Part shown: positions 17,523-28,931 of the stretch, piece by piece | How the letters are laid out: the number at the start of each line of letters is the position of its first letter | Position numbering within the stretch: position 1 is the stretch's first letter | Source of the DNA: Zygotorulaspora mrakii | Taxonomy: Eukaryota > Ascomycota > Saccharomycetes > Saccharomycetales > Saccharomycetaceae | Length of the DNA: 64,000 nucleotides | Assembly (NCBI RefSeq): GCF_013402915.1 | Contig: NC_050721.1 | Coordinates: 434,001 to 498,000 of the forward strand | Direction: 5' to 3' | Translations under genes and position numbers: made by a program | Notes under the pieces: generated by a model | Databases searched by the model: none | Told to the model about the DNA's origin: nothing | What the model saw: only the letters and a program-made list of their open reading frames with translations

Positions 17523-19739
17523 TCAAAGGGCATAAAGTTTTTTCTCTGAGGGTTTTAAACTATTAAAGAATGGCACAGGAGGAATGCAGGCCCCCAATGC
17601 CCTTTTTGCGTGATTGTTCATATACTCCAATCCCAGAATATAACTGGAATTAACCCATCCAAAGCCTTCTCGTGCGACACCTTTGAAATCTGCTCCCTGA
17701 TTACCATACTCTGCAACAACACGATGTGGATCAGTACCTTTAGTTATATCATATTTCTCTACCACTATACCATTATAGTCCACAAAGGCTTTGGTCATAA
17801 TAAACAACCATCTATAAGCTAATCGGGTAGCTACGCCCTTGAAACCATAGTTAGAGAGACCTTGCCATGCTAGAATCTGGTGGGGAGCCCATCCAAATGG
17901 ATAATCCCATTGTCTAGAGGGTCTAAGAAGTGAAATTTCTCCTCTTGAACTTTCGGTACATGACACCAAGCCCCCTAAAACTTCTAAATTAGGTAGAGCC
18001 TTTTCCACCATAGTTTTTGCTTGTTCATCGGTTGCCAAGCCTGACCATAGAGACCAGAATGTTGTTGCAGATTGATAAAATGTCCTCTTTTTTACATGAA
18101 CGTTGTAATCGAAGAAGAATCCAGATTCCTCATCCCACATGTATTTTGTGACTGTTTCCTTTCTCCTCTCCGCTAGTTTTCTCCAGTGTGCAGAATCTGT
18201 AACTGTACCATCGTTAGGATCTTCGTATGAATCGGCATAAAATTCTTGTATAACGTCGGCGATGTCCCTTTCATATTTATAAAGCAAAGAATTCAAATCA
18301 ATAGTTGCTAAATATGCACAAACACCTTCAAATCTATAGGTTGTATCATGGCCTGATTCTCGAACACCACGATCGTGTAAGAAAAATTCATCTAACGAGG
18401 GTTCAATAATTTTTCCATCATTATACTTTTTGATAAATTCATCACGAGGTAGATCATATTTATTCAAATAAGGCTTGAGAACCGCATCAAAATGACCAGA
18501 TTCAGTTTCTGGCGGAATACCTAATCCATCTGGATGATAACAGGATAGACCTGTATCACAGTCGAGTCTAGGGTATGCGACCCACACAGTCTTATATTCT
18601 TTGATAGCAGCCTGAAAGGATCTTTTCAAGAAAGCAACAGCATTCGGATCATTTTCACCTCCTATTCTTTTGAAAATTTGTAATGCCATATCAGTCAAAA
18701 ATGGTGGTTGTGATCTACACAAATAGTAACTTCTATTTGCATTCAAAATTTTACCATAATGTTCAATTTCGAAGATAAAATGCTCAACCATACCTTTGGC
18801 GACATCGATTTTGCCATTTTTCAATAGTCCAAGCGCCATCATATAAGAATCCCAACCATATAATTCATTGAATCTACCACCTGGAACAGCATATGGGTAA
18901 CTCGTTAGGGATTTTTCGCCAGTTTCGGGATCTATACATTCCCTCATTGCTAACGCTAATAAACCTGGACGATCGTTGATCGATTTAACATATTCCGGAG
19001 TAATATTGCTTGGTAAATACTGGACATCTAATTTTAAAGATGGATGCATTTTGGAGGCTTTACTATAGAATTCAAACTGTTCTGGGCAGTTGTAGGGAAT
19101 GTAAATCCTGGGCACTTTGGCCTCAGGAGTGTTAATTTTTGTATCACTTGCAATTTTGGCAATGTTGTTACAATCGATTCTCCTTGTTAAATAATCCCAA
19201 AACTGTTTTGAAATTAATCTTGACAGCCTAGCTACCGGGTTCTCATTAATCCTTGCTTCATCTAAGATGATTTGGTGTCTGCCCAAACTTTTAGCAATAG
19301 TTAGTTCTTGCAAAAGGTTAGAGAGCATATAAGTTCCTCTGACGTTAATAGTATTATAACCACCTGAATTACTAGTTCCAACTTTCATAACCTTTGGACC
19401 GTTATCTTCAACAGTAATCTGAAAGTTCCTATCAGTGTCTTCTGTTCTCAACAACTCTTCTAATGTGCTATCAACGTTTTCGATAAAGAAGCGACGATTT
19501 CCCTTACTACTCGAATAAGAGTCATCTTCCGATCCACGTCTTTGCAATGAATAGGTCTCGTCGAAGGATTTCTTGTCGGTGGATGTATTTTCAAAAACGC
19601 TAAATGCTCTAGAACGATTAAAAGCACGCTGAGAGCTTTGTTTCTTAGGATCATTGATCGGCCCATAATAAACTTCCGCGTCAGAGAAAGGGTCCATGAA
19701 TCCCCTTGATGAGGATCTCCTGGTTCTTGTTGCTGACAT
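17523..19739 (-). CDS. NTH1: Neutral trehalase
   Basis: Cytosolic alpha,alpha-trehalase (GH37) that splits trehalose into two glucose molecules, used when cells leave stress or stationary phase. The ATG is at 19739 and gives 738 residues; S. cerevisiae Nth1 has 751. The N-terminal regulatory part has PKA/14-3-3-type sites (TRRSSSRG and LQRRGSEDD, the latter like the Ser83 region of Nth1). A calcium-binding loop [14 protein letters not shown] lies near 100-113. Both trehalase signatures are intact: [14 protein letters not shown] near residue 287 and [10 protein letters not shown] near residue 609. It is the single ancestral copy of the NTH1/NTH2 pair and the first gene right of the centromere, like YBR001C and YDR001C. 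Three stress-response elements lie upstream. Confidence 0.96.
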   Translation of the reverse strand: MSATRTRRSSSRGFMDPFSDAEVYYGPINDPKKQSSQRAFNRSRAFSVFENTSTDKKSFDETYSLQRRGSEDDSYSSSKGNRRFFIENVDSTLEELLRTEDTDRNFQITVEDNGPKVMKVGTSNSGGYNTINVRGTYMLSNLLQELTIAKSLGRHQIILDEARINENPVARLSRLISKQFWDYLTRRIDCNNIAKIASDTKINTPEAKVPRIYIPYNCPEQFEFYSKASKMHPSLKLDVQYLPSNITPEYVKSINDRPGLLALAMRECIDPETGEKSLTSYPYAVPGGRFNELYGWDSYMMALGLLKNGKIDVAKGMVEHFIFEIEHYGKILNANRSYYLCRSQPPFLTDMALQIFKRIGGENDPNAVAFLKRSFQAAIKEYKTVWVAYPRLDCDTGLSCYHPDGLGIPPETESGHFDAVLKPYLNKYDLPRDEFIKKYNDGKIIEPSLDEFFLHDRGVRESGHDTTYRFEGVCAYLATIDLNSLLYKYERDIADVIQEFYADSYEDPNDGTVTDSAHWRKLAERRKETVTKYMWDEESGFFFDYNVHVKKRTFYQSATTFWSLWSGLATDEQAKTMVEKALPNLEVLGGLVSCTESSRGEISLLRPSRQWDYPFGWAPHQILAWQGLSNYGFKGVATRLAYRWLFIMTKAFVDYNGIVVEKYDITKGTDPHRVVAEYGNQGADFKGVAREGFGWVNSSYILGLEYMNNHAKRALGACIPPVPFFNSLKPSEKKLYAL

Positions 19740-20854
19740 CACAGTTCCCGAGTTGATTAATTTGTTTTTGCTTCTAGTATCTGCAGAAATAATTCAAGTT
19801 TGAATCTTGACGAGTCAGAGAGATCACAAATCCGTATTTTTATATACCCGTTGTTCTAAATGAAAACCGAAAGTATATAAAAAGAACAGCAATTAACTAC
19901 TTTGAACAATGATACTAATACTGATATAGATTTTTTCTTTTCAGCTCTCCTTCCCCTAATCACTTCACACACGTAACCCGGCTTTTGTGTTTTTCTTTTC
20001 TCAATACTTTTCCGTTTGGATAATATTTGTCTCGGCGGCTGCGGTCTTTTTCGATAGTATATATTCAGATTGAAAACTAACTTTAATACTCTCGTATATC
20101 TCTCCACTCGTAGCGCCATCAATCTGAGGAATGACTTCGTAAGAATCTTTTGCAATAAAGGACATGAATCAACCTTCTTGAATACGATAATTTCAACAGC
20201 TATTTTTCTATCGTTCTTACTCTCAGCGCACACTTCTCCCCCTCGCTCGAGAGAAAACTCATTTGCTAAATCTCATGTTGAACTGAAATAAACGCAGCTT
20301 ACTTAGCAAATGCCGCGCAATGGTGATGCCGACATTGATTGTAGTGAGTACTACAATTTCAGCAAAAAACGGAGACGGGGTGTCAAGATCTACATGGTCA
20401 GTATGTGAGTCAAGTGTTCTAAACATATGCCAATGATAGAAAGGGGAATAAACATGGATGCGGGCTCACGCGTATCATCCATTCCTCGAATTCACGCCAT
20501 TCCTTGAATTCACGCCATTCCTTGACTAGTATAGCTGTAGCTTCTTATGGATATCGCCAAAAATAGGACATTCAAGACAACGCGAAGAAACGATGAATAC
20601 AAAAATGAGAATGGTCCTCGTTAAAGAGTATATTTGTGTTCAAAAATTTCAAGTTTCGATCTTCCTTCTTTTATGTTCTTTTAAACCAGTTGATGGTATC
20701 TACAAGAAATAGTTAATTCGGCACTAAAAAGGTTCAAAGGTAATCTTTCTTATCGCAAACATTGGTATTTTCTCGCCCGCTGTACTAACTCTTGCACTTC
20801 AAGGTACCATTTATTTATCAACATCAGGAAAAGAACGAGTGACCAGTGGCAAAA
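19740..20854. promoter_or_regulatory. Divergent NTH1-YRB1 region with stress-response elements
   Basis: A 1.1-kb divergent intergenic region with no recognisable gene. STRE words (CCCCT or AGGGG) lie at 19953-19957, 20239-20243 and 20442-20446, about 215, 500 and 700 bp upstream of the trehalase start. In S. cerevisiae neutral trehalase is induced through Msn2/4 acting on such sites. The YRB1-proximal half carries a short tandem repeat, listed separately. Confidence 0.55.
20480..20525 (+). repeat. 18-bp tandem repeat, 2.5 copies
   Basis: Unit CATTCCTTGAATTCACGC at 20498-20515, with a one-base variant at 20480-20497 and a 10-base partial copy at 20516-20525. It lies about 330 bp upstream of YRB1. 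No function is evident. Confidence 0.75.
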
Positions 20855-21478
20855 ATGACCGAAGAGACTACCACTAAACCAGTTGAAGCAAAGACGGAGG
20901 AATCTGCTCCAAAGCCACCAACCTCATCAGTTTTTTCTATGTTTGGCGGTAAAAAAGCTGAAAAGGCGCATGCACCAGAAACTGCAGAGGAGACTAAGGA
21001 GGAAGAAAGCAAAGAGCCTTTTACTAAGAAGGATGAGGACGAATCACCAGAATCACCAGATGTTCATTTTGAACCAATTGTTCATTTAGAAAAGGTTGAT
21101 GTTAAAACTTTTGAAGAAGATGAAGAGGTGTTATTCAAAGTCAGAGCAAAGTTATTCAGATTCGATGCTGAAGCTAAAGAATGGAAGGAAAGGGGCACTG
21201 GTGACTGTAAATTCCTTCAAAACAAATCAACGAAGAAAGTTAGATTACTTATGAGAAGAGACAAGACTTTAAAGGTCTGTGCTAATCACTTGATCGCTCC
21301 CGAATATGTTTTAAAGCCAAATGTTGGTTCAGACAGATCATGGGTTTATGCATGTACTGGTGACGTGTCAGAAGGTGAAGCTGAACCTTTCACATTCGCG
21401 ATTAGATTCGGCAGTAAAGAAAATGCTGATAAATTCAAGGCAGAATTCGAAAAAGCTCAAGAATTAAACAAAAAATAA
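20855..21478 (+). CDS. YRB1: Ran-GTPase binding protein (RanBP1)
   Basis: Cytoplasmic RanBP1, which binds Ran-GTP (Gsp1) and helps RanGAP release cargo complexes after nuclear export. The first ATG is at 20855, giving 207 residues against 201 in S. cerevisiae; the upstream GTG at 20846 is not used in yeast. Residues 1-65 are acidic/basic low-complexity sequence with an [11 protein letters not shown] segment. The Ran-binding domain fills about 70-205, with typical strands [45 protein letters not shown] and [13 protein letters not shown]. The C-terminus is helical and charged. It is convergent with RER2 and separated from it by 100 bp. Synteny equals YDR002W. Confidence 0.95.
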   Translation: MTEETTTKPVEAKTEESAPKPPTSSVFSMFGGKKAEKAHAPETAEETKEEESKEPFTKKDEDESPESPDVHFEPIVHLEKVDVKTFEEDEEVLFKVRAKLFRFDAEAKEWKERGTGDCKFLQNKSTKKVRLLMRRDKTLKVCANHLIAPEYVLKPNVGSDRSWVYACTGDVSEGEAEPFTFAIRFGSKENADKFKAEFEKAQELNKK

Positions 21479-21578
21479 TAAATATCGCATAAGATTCAAT
21501 TTTAGAGTTTATACTAATCATTATAATAAAGTAATTCTTTCAAAAAAGACAAAAATCTCTTGGTTGCAGTCTTTTAAA

Positions 21579-22454
21579 TTACATATTCTTTTTCACTGAA
21601 TATGCTTCACGATTATCTACAGAGTCCTCTTGTTCCTCGTCTTCTTCATCGTAGTCCTCCTCCAACTTATTGTCTTTTACAGAAAAATACTTTCGAAAGG
21701 CGAATTTCAGTAAACTCCACGCCATATTCATTGGTCCAAATTCAGGCCATAGGCAATCAAAGAGTTCTATCACCACACCTTTATTGCTTACTTGCCATAG
21801 CATGAAATCGCTCAATCTCGTTACACCACTTGTTCTTATCAGTAAATCCAGCTGCGGTAGTTCTCCAGTGTATAGATGTTGTTCAATCATTGATTCTGTG
21901 ATCGTCTGGCTATCGGTGGCTATTTCTATCGACTTCTTTATCGAATGAAATATTTCTTCACGCCCTGTGTATGGAAAACAGATGTTAAGTGTACCTCTGC
22001 TGTTTGCTTTAGTTAATTCTGTGGTTTCCTCTATACTTTTCAGAACGTTCTTTGGTAAGAGACTTAGATCTCCAATAACTCTAATTCGTATACCATAGCG
22101 CTGTGCCATTTCTCCGTGTTCTGCAATCTGTCTAATCTTCTCACGCGCTAGTTTCATCAATAGATCGACTTCTCTTGCACTTCTGTTGAAATTTTCAATA
22201 GAAAAAGCAAATACAGTTGCAGTAGTAACACCGGATTCATAGCAGAGCTCTAGAACGCGACTCATACTCTCAAATCCGGCTTCGTGGCCTTCTTTTATTT
22301 CCATCTCATTCTTTCTGGCATATCGTCTATTTCCATCCATCACAAACCCGACATGCTTTGGGATACAATTTGAAACTTTCAGTGTTCGCGAGAGTGTATT
22401 TTTAATCCATTCTGATATTGAGGAACATCTTGGCATCTTGTTAGTCCCATCCAT
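21579..22454 (-). CDS. RER2: Cis-prenyltransferase (dehydrodolichyl diphosphate synthase)
   Basis: ER-associated cis-prenyltransferase that adds isopentenyl units to farnesyl diphosphate to make dehydrodolichyl diphosphate, the precursor of the dolichol carrier for N-glycosylation and GPI anchors. The first true ATG is at 22454 (291 residues); a TTG at 22463 is not a yeast start, and the ATG also aligns best with the S. cerevisiae N-terminus. The catalytic segment [15 protein letters not shown] (residues about 34-48, Asp40) and the C-terminal [15 protein letters not shown] with the distal LWPEFGP are intact. The C-terminal ~25 residues are acidic. SRT1 is the paralogue in S. cerevisiae, but the neighbours YRB1 and COQ1 point to RER2. 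Confidence 0.94.
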   Translation of the reverse strand: MDGTNKMPRCSSISEWIKNTLSRTLKVSNCIPKHVGFVMDGNRRYARKNEMEIKEGHEAGFESMSRVLELCYESGVTTATVFAFSIENFNRSAREVDLLMKLAREKIRQIAEHGEMAQRYGIRIRVIGDLSLLPKNVLKSIEETTELTKANSRGTLNICFPYTGREEIFHSIKKSIEIATDSQTITESMIEQHLYTGELPQLDLLIRTSGVTRLSDFMLWQVSNKGVVIELFDCLWPEFGPMNMAWSLLKFAFRKYFSVKDNKLEEDYDEEDEEQEDSVDNREAYSVKKNM

Positions 22455-22829
22455 GATATGCAACCCTGAAATGCTATCCCAACGGAGTGCGAGGTCTTCA
22501 AGCCAAAAATACGTAGTGTTTACAAGCTAGTCTTACGTGCCGTTCTGATTGAGCTGCGCTTTAGATTCTGTGGGTCTCTAACCCAAAATCAATTCACAGA
22601 ACTATACTTGAGTTCGCCGATTTGTTTTATTTCAGTAATTGATTCGACTGTCCTAATTTTCTGTTTCTCATCGGATTTTGACAAAGGCAAAACTGACATT
22701 TTTGGCGGGCAATAAACCTCCTTCAAGAAAACATTATAGCATGCATTGTGAAGCAATAACGCGAATATAATAACAGAATTGATTGAATTTTTCGCAAGAT
22801 TACCAGCACCCAAAGAGAGATCCCAAGCA
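22455..22829. promoter_or_regulatory. Divergent RER2-COQ1 promoter region
   Basis: A 375-bp gap between the ATG codons of two divergent isoprenoid genes. A shared promoter is likely. I see no strong motif. The frame of COQ1 is open upstream to 22779, but only through a TTG, so it is not coding. Confidence 0.5.
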
Positions 22830-24239
22830 ATGCTGGGGAATAATGTAAGACAGTCAATCAAGTTTCGTGCGACACGTCGTCTGAAGTCCTCATTCGCTGC
22901 AGCGTTGGCGGCAGCCAGTAGGCTTGTGACACCAAGGATAATGTTGAAAAATCCTGTCTCCCTTGTGTCCAATGAGATGAATACTTTGGCAAAAAATATT
23001 ATGGCATTGATTGGATCCGGTCATCCAACTTTGAACAGAGTCACAAGCTACTATTTTGAGGCTGAAGGTAAGAAAGTTCGTCCGCTTTTGGTTCTTTTAC
23101 TATCAAGAGCCCTTGCTGAAATACCGCTTGGGGAAAGAGACAACATCAAAATGGATTTAGAAGATGTCCCCGAAGATCCAGTGTACTCTAAACCTCCTCA
23201 TTTGATGCTCTTGGAAGAGCCAGCAAAAAACTTTTCACCGCTTCATGTTCTACATGGAATCAAACCTCTTAACCCGCTAACGAAGGGACCAGAGCCACTA
23301 CCTAGAGCGACTTTTGATCAGGAGAGGGGCATACTCCCTAAGCAAAGACGACTCGCAGAGATTGTAGAAATGATTCACACTGCCTCTCTTCTTCATGACG
23401 ACGTTATAGATCACTCGGATACGAGAAGGGGTAGACCTAGTGGAAATATTGCTTTTACAAATAAAATGACTGTTCTAGCAGGCGACTTCCTGTTAGGCAG
23501 AGCAACTGTTTCAATCTCCAGATTAAGAAACCCGGAAGTCGTCGAACTCATGTCAAATAGCATAGCAAACTTAGTTGAGGGTGAATTCATGCAGTTGAAG
23601 AATACAGCCGTCGATACAGATCTTTCAACAATAGAACACGGTAAAAAGGAACTTCCTCTCGATTCCGGAAAGCTCGAACTCAAGCTGCATGAATATCATG
23701 TACCTACAGGGGTTCAATACAATGTGTCTCATGAAAAAATTATTGAAACAGCCTTTGAGTATTATCTGCATAAGACATACTTGAAAACTGCAGCCCTTAT
23801 CTCAAAGTCGAGTAGATCTGCAGCGATTTTGTCGGGAGCTAGGGAAACTGTAATAGAACAGTGTTATGAGTTTGGAAAGAATCTGGGAATTTGTTTTCAA
23901 CTGGTCGATGATCTCCTGGATTTCACCATACCTGCAAAAGAACTTGGAAAGCCAGCCGGTGCTGATCTAGAGTTGGGAATCGCTACTGCTCCAGTACTAT
24001 TTGCTTGGGAGGCAGACCCTTCCTTGGGGCCCTTGATTCAGCGTAACTTTTCTCAACCAGGTGACGTAGAGAGAATTGCTAATGCCGTTGCTACCTATTC
24101 AGGAGTCGAAAAGACAAGACAATTAGCCGTTGGCTATAGAGACAGAGCATTAGAGAACTTACGCAATGCTTTACCAGAATCGGATGCACGTTCTGCTCTC
24201 GAGTTTTTAACCAATAGTATTTTGACCAGAAGAAAGTAA
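22830..24239 (+). CDS. COQ1: Hexaprenyl diphosphate synthase, mitochondrial
   Basis: Trans-prenyltransferase that makes the hexaprenyl tail of ubiquinone (Q6) from allylic diphosphate and isopentenyl diphosphate in mitochondria. The ATG at 22830 gives 469 residues (S. cerevisiae 473) and a basic N-terminus, NVRQSIKFRATRRLKSS, typical of a matrix presequence. The first aspartate-rich motif, DDVID (190-194, in LLHDDVIDHSDTRRG), and the second, DDLLD (360-364), are both present. So are the GKKVRPLLVLLL helix and the closing ALEFLTNSILTRRK. It is divergent from RER2: two enzymes drawing on the same isoprenoid pool share one intergenic region, as in S. cerevisiae (YBR002C, YBR003W). Confidence 0.96.
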   Translation: MLGNNVRQSIKFRATRRLKSSFAAALAAASRLVTPRIMLKNPVSLVSNEMNTLAKNIMALIGSGHPTLNRVTSYYFEAEGKKVRPLLVLLLSRALAEIPLGERDNIKMDLEDVPEDPVYSKPPHLMLLEEPAKNFSPLHVLHGIKPLNPLTKGPEPLPRATFDQERGILPKQRRLAEIVEMIHTASLLHDDVIDHSDTRRGRPSGNIAFTNKMTVLAGDFLLGRATVSISRLRNPEVVELMSNSIANLVEGEFMQLKNTAVDTDLSTIEHGKKELPLDSGKLELKLHEYHVPTGVQYNVSHEKIIETAFEYYLHKTYLKTAALISKSSRSAAILSGARETVIEQCYEFGKNLGICFQLVDDLLDFTIPAKELGKPAGADLELGIATAPVLFAWEADPSLGPLIQRNFSQPGDVERIANAVATYSGVEKTRQLAVGYRDRALENLRNALPESDARSALEFLTNSILTRRK

Positions 24240-25776
24240 CGTAAAATTCTTTGACGTGTTATTTTATTGTAGGTCGTGGAGATTTTTTAAAAGTAATAGT
24301 CTATGCATGTATATATCCATCACACTTAAGGAAGCAGAGAGTAATAGGTCTTACGAACACACGGGCCCGCGCAGAATCTGTAATGCTGCATAACTATGAA
24401 GTGAAAGGAGATAAAACCAAGGCCTGTATAAACATAAAGCGGTACCATGGGCTATTAAAAACGTTTCAAATTGTCTGCAAAGCTAGGCCGACCGTAGACA
24501 CTTCGCCTGTTACTGCTGCTTGCTTCACCTCTTGTAAAACGGTCACTAAAGTCTTCATGTAATTGATCATCTTTATTGAAAACCATTTTTATTCATGATT
24601 TTTTTCAAGAATGAATAAAATATGTATGTGAGGTGTTCTCGATTCCGTTGCTCGTATATTTTAAATCGCCTAGCGGTTATAGCCCTTATACAAATAATGT
24701 AATCCCATTAAATTGAAGAGTATAAAGATCGCAAACAACTTTCCAAAGAGCTTTAAGAACATGAAAAATTATAAGGCTATATTAGAATGAGTCACGTCTT
24801 TTTGTATCCTTATAAAGATTCAGTGCAGCCACTCTCTCGTCTTCTAAAAACAACTCAAACATGTGTCAAGCTGACAAATGCAGTTGTGTATGACTAAAAA
24901 TATGACATGATCTTGTTGGCTGGTATTCTAATTTATCGGATTTTCATTCTCTTGCCTTAAATGTAGCACTGGGCATCCATTTTATTTTTTCATGGTTTCA
25001 TCATATTTCTAATCGTATTAATTAGTACATTTGGATTGAGGTACTATGGAACTCCTTTCATAAAATACTGGCTGAATGCTTTGCCATAACTAGTAGTTTG
25101 CCTCAAGATTTGTTGCCAACATTATACTTAAGCTCATGCATAGAAACCATTTCTATACGAACACTTAAGAAGTTTTACTAACCGTGAAATCAGTGGTTTT
25201 ATTTTTTACCTTTGAAGTTTTCAAATGTTCAAAGGACGCCTGCCACAAGAGTTTCAGCGTCGCAATTTATCAATGAAAAGTCGAAAAGGCGAAAACAGTC
25301 GGCTTAAAGTGAAGCCATTTTAAGTGTTGTTGTTTTCAACCACTTGTAGCTAAGATATATCAAGGAAGCCAAGCTTATGTATTACACTCAGTACCGGCTA
25401 TTTGGTATTTTCGATTATGGAGAATATCAAATTGAGGATAGGTAAATCCCTGTGGTGAATTTATGGTGTCCACAATCTATTTAGCACTTTTCGAAATATG
25501 TCGTTATTTTTGCGCCCAAATTAAAATTTTCGCACTAGTGGAGCATGCTCATTGTTGGTGTAGTTCTGTGCTTGTTTCGCCAACAAGAGAAAAAAAAAGA
25601 CGAAAAACACTAGGCAGGCTAAATGTTCTTAATATCATATTGGTTGACACGCATATTTTGGAGCGTGTCTTTTGTCCTACCTATAAAGTAGCAGTTATAG
25701 ATTTTTGTTCACTGAGCAAAAGAGATATTTCTGCTGGATGTGGAATACTACAAGTAAATCGGGGCATATCTCAGCA
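24240..25776. other. Long gene-free gap between convergent COQ1 and GPI18
   Basis: A 1.54-kb gap between two convergent genes, which needs no promoters and so is unusually long. I recognise no protein. A leader-like stretch has TATAAA near 24811, a C/T-rich and A-rich run, then ATG at 24861. A GTATGA at 24888, a perfect TACTAAC at 25176-25182 and a CAG at 25191-25193 could be splice signals for a 46-codon product. A 7-bp stem, GACACGC/GCGTGTC, lies at 25646-25652 and 25663-25669. None of this is strong enough to call a gene. Confidence 0.5.
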
Positions 25777-27126
25777 CTATGCAGGCGGTAAGAAACATGC
25801 AAATAACACAGTCTGCAACGGCACCCAGCATATCAACCAATATAAATAAACTTTAACTATCATATCATCACCTAATAATGCATCATCATTTTTTTTCATT
25901 CTACTTTTCATTGATCTATCAGCAATATACCAAAGATGGAGAGGTATAAAAGACGCAACTCTGTTGATAATCTGAACATGAGCGAAAAGTAGTAATAACA
26001 AAACCAACGCACGAGTAATCCAGATAAGCGGTCTAAGTGTGAAGGTTGGGTAAATTTTTGAAAAATAGAACGTAGAGTATAACAAAATCACAATATTGGG
26101 TAAAGCGATGAGAAAATTAGGCGTATTGTTCAAAGTCCAATATTTTAAAAATCCAATATTCCAATAATGGGACTGAATGAAGCTGTAAAATGTCACCTTT
26201 GTGAATGGTAAAGTAGACAAAACTTGAGTATCACACCATTCACCTCTTTCTGGGCAGTACTCTGTGAAAGGCATAAAATACAGATAGTAACAACAGACAG
26301 TAAACATTAACCCCCCAGAAAGTAGCGGGAAGCAAAGAGCCTTCAGATTCCTCTTGAACTTGATAAGTTGGAGGAGGTCAAAAATATAGTAAATTCCTAG
26401 TAATATGCAATTCGACCTATTCACTGCAGCAAAACTGAAGCAAATGGAAGAAAGTAGATACAGGGGCCACCTTGACCAAACACAATTAATATTAAAGGGA
26501 ATCAAAATCTCAATGGATTTCTCCCGCAACAACATACCAAAAAATGTCAATGCAAATGATAATGGTTCGGAATAAATACCTGTCACAAACCCAGAAACGC
26601 TGCTGAAAATGAAAATCTTGACAGCTCCTCTTGCAACATTACGAGCGTATTCTGATCTTGGATTATTTCGGCTAAATATGCCAATTGTGAGAAAATATAG
26701 CAAAATGGCAGAGAAATAAAACAGAAGATTCTCCAAAAGAACGCCAGTTTTCAAAACTGTGAATAAATTGGTGCTTCCCCTGGAATAATAGCGAACCAGT
26801 TTGACCCAGACTGGAGAAAATGCATATTCATGCTCATAACGTGGTACATGGTCGTCCACTGTCATACCCTTTATGAAGAAAACCGCATCCCACGACAAGA
26901 GCTTATTCCACAATCTGCGATTCCAAAAAGTGTTCCAACTTTTTACAATAGAATCCGAGTTTGGAGCTGATGATAGTATGTACTCAATTGTCAGCTCGGT
27001 AGAGGTATCAAATTGATTAGGTGGTGTGAAAAACACAAGGATGTATTGTATAGAGCGCCATGCTAGGAAAGTCAGTGTAATAGTAGATATTGCCTCCAGA
27101 TCACTTCGAATTATATCCGTAGTCAT
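25777..27126 (-). CDS. GPI18: GPI mannosyltransferase II
   Basis: ER membrane enzyme (PIG-V family, GT76) that adds the second mannose to the glycosylphosphatidylinositol precursor using dolichol-phosphate mannose. The product is 449 residues (433 in S. cerevisiae) and is largely hydrophobic, with about eight membrane helices. The conserved luminal segment WNKLLSWDAVFFIKGM contains the family WD motif, followed by HEYAFSPVWVKLVR. Also visible are NRSNCILLGIYYIFDL, EYCPERGEWC, QSHYWNIGFLKYW and the C-terminal ALVLLLLLFAHVQIINR and WYIADR. The ATG at 27126 heads a complete frame. The S. cerevisiae neighbours YBR003W and YBR005W also flank it here. Confidence 0.95.
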   Translation of the reverse strand: MTTDIIRSDLEAISTITLTFLAWRSIQYILVFFTPPNQFDTSTELTIEYILSSAPNSDSIVKSWNTFWNRRLWNKLLSWDAVFFIKGMTVDDHVPRYEHEYAFSPVWVKLVRYYSRGSTNLFTVLKTGVLLENLLFYFSAILLYFLTIGIFSRNNPRSEYARNVARGAVKIFIFSSVSGFVTGIYSEPLSFALTFFGMLLREKSIEILIPFNINCVWSRWPLYLLSSICFSFAAVNRSNCILLGIYYIFDLLQLIKFKRNLKALCFPLLSGGLMFTVCCYYLYFMPFTEYCPERGEWCDTQVLSTLPFTKVTFYSFIQSHYWNIGFLKYWTLNNTPNFLIALPNIVILLYSTFYFSKIYPTFTLRPLIWITRALVLLLLLFAHVQIINRVASFIPLHLWYIADRSMKSRMKKNDDALLGDDMIVKVYLYWLICWVPLQTVLFACFLPPA

Positions 27127-28283
27127 TTCTTAGTAAAATGAATCAAGACAATTGGTGACTAAGGTTAATTGTCCCATACATTGGTCACGCAGTGTTTCTC
27201 TTTCTCGGTTCTATGGCTCATTTTGATCACAGTCCACCTCGGCTTAAGGAATCTGGGTTGTTTTTCTCGCCCAGCTGAAAAGGAATAGAAGAAAGAGCGA
27301 CCAAAAGGACTTCTGCATAAGAGCAATAGCGATACCGCTGTTGGCATGTGTTTTAGAGAAACCTGTTTTGAACCTCAAGCAATCTGGGAGTCCTCTACAT
27401 CATACTAAGGGCTTCTAAGGCAGCTTTCAGTTTTCGTAGGGCAATTGTTGGCAGGCAAGAAACTCGTCATAGTTCACAGGTCAACGCCAGCTGTGTGTCG
27501 ATAGAGTACCCAATTTGGCGAAATCTAGGTTGCGATTTAGTTGTCAAGAACTCGTGACTATTTGCTTTAGTCCGTAGATCCTTCACGGCGTAAGACAAAG
27601 TACGATGGCGGCTAAATATTCAGCGGCCTAACTTAATTCAACATTGCTCAAGACTACCCTCGCCCGTCGATGGCAACCAATATTTTTCGTGGAAATGTAG
27701 CGCTTGAACGTAGTGGTGCATTCCAGGAAACGCAACTGTTGGTTCGCTTTCTCCTGTAGACCCTAATAAAGGCACTACAGTACAAAAATGTCCATAGATG
27801 AAAGAATTGTTTGTCAGTATATGTTAACACAAGAAGGAGTAGGCTGATGCTACCCATCTATTCATAAAATGGTATTTGACGTTAAGAAAGTGCTGCATCA
27901 GAGCCCCTTTGTTGCTTAACATTTTTAGAGGCGCTGCTTATAGTTCAATATGTATGCATATCACTTCAACTGATAGAAAAGCAATGGCCAAGAGTACTAC
28001 TTTGTATTGTTTAAGTTTAAGTTGTAGCTAACTCAGCCTTTCATATCAACGCCTCGAAGTTTTTACTCCCTTGGAAAAAAGTGATTACGCACGGGACTGA
28101 AACGGGAAAACGAAAAGCAGAAAAACTTATATATAAATATGTGATGGGAAGAGGGTGCTTCTCACCCCGGGAGAAATTAGTAATAAGAAATGACTATTTG
28201 AGAAAGAGGCTTTTACTTCAAGGATTTTGGTTCTAGTGTTGTGATTTGATTCGCCAGGTAGGAAATAATTTTAGAATTAAACT
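27127..28283. other. Divergent GPI18-RCR promoter region
   Basis: A 1.16-kb divergent gap without a recognisable gene. Short open frames at 27165-27347 and 27654-27857 have no family resemblance. TATATAAAT text near 28129-28137, about 150 bp upstream of the RCR start, may be its TATA element. Confidence 0.5.
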
Positions 28284-28931
28284 ATGAGTCCTATCAACTG
28301 GATCAAGAGTGCTAGTACCGGCGATGGGCAATACGTAAAAAGGGCCGATTATTGGGATGACTCTGGTTGGGAGCAAGGAAGATGGATTTTGTTTGTCGTA
28401 TTTGCCGTAGCATTGCTTATGCTTATTTTATATACCCGGATGGCAAATAGACGAAGGGTTTTACGTGGACAGGCTCCAATTAGAGGCACAGCATGGATAT
28501 CGCCACCGACGTACAGACAATCTCAGACACAACATAACAGAGGTACTGGAGATCCCGCAGAAGATTATGTTCCCGAGTATACGGAAAGGGCAAATAATCA
28601 GGATCTAGGGTATTATGATCAAAACGGCGAGTTTCATTTGAATTCCAAGGTAGAATATCAAGCTCCTCCCTCGCTCTCAAGACGGGGATCAGAGTCATCT
28701 GAGTCTATCGAACGACCACAGCCAGCCGTTACAAGGGTACCCACAGATGATATGGATTTAGATTTTAGAAGATACCGTCCGACAACGGCGCCACCTCCAG
28801 CTTCTAGTTCAGAATCGCAAAATGCAGCTGTGTCAGGAGCAGCTGTGGAAGTTTCTTCTAGCAATACCAATACATCAATTGAATTACAAAATATCACATC
28901 CCCTGAGAAGGCCAGACTGTCGAAGAGCTAG
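28284..28931 (+). CDS. RCR1: RCR1/RCR2-family membrane protein
   Basis: Single-pass membrane protein of the RCR family. In S. cerevisiae Rcr1 (ER) lowers chitin deposition and Congo red sensitivity, and Rcr2 acts in endosome-vacuole trafficking; both bind the ubiquitin ligase Rsp5 through PY motifs. The product is 215 residues. One membrane span lies at about 33-51 (WILFVVFAVALLMLILY), followed by basic RMANRRRV, so the long C-terminus is cytosolic. The tail holds PY-like and proline motifs (SPPTYRQSQ, VPEYTERA, APPSLS, APPPAS) and is Ser-rich. It is the unduplicated ancestor of the RCR1/RCR2 pair (YBR005W, YDR003W), so the symbol could be either. Confidence 0.88.
   Translation: MSPINWIKSASTGDGQYVKRADYWDDSGWEQGRWILFVVFAVALLMLILYTRMANRRRVLRGQAPIRGTAWISPPTYRQSQTQHNRGTGDPAEDYVPEYTERANNQDLGYYDQNGEFHLNSKVEYQAPPSLSRRGSESSESIERPQPAVTRVPTDDMDLDFRRYRPTTAPPPASSSESQNAAVSGAAVEVSSSNTNTSIELQNITSPEKARLSKS

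Noticed and set aside
24861..24893. Cys-rich start MCQADKCSC as a metallothionein gene
   Set aside because: The frame stops after ten codons and no Cys-rich continuation exists in any splice option that I could see; only the low-scored transcript candidate is reported.
25463..25849. 128-codon open frame overlapping the 3' end of GPI18
   Set aside because: It is antisense to GPI18 at its end and has no recognisable domain.
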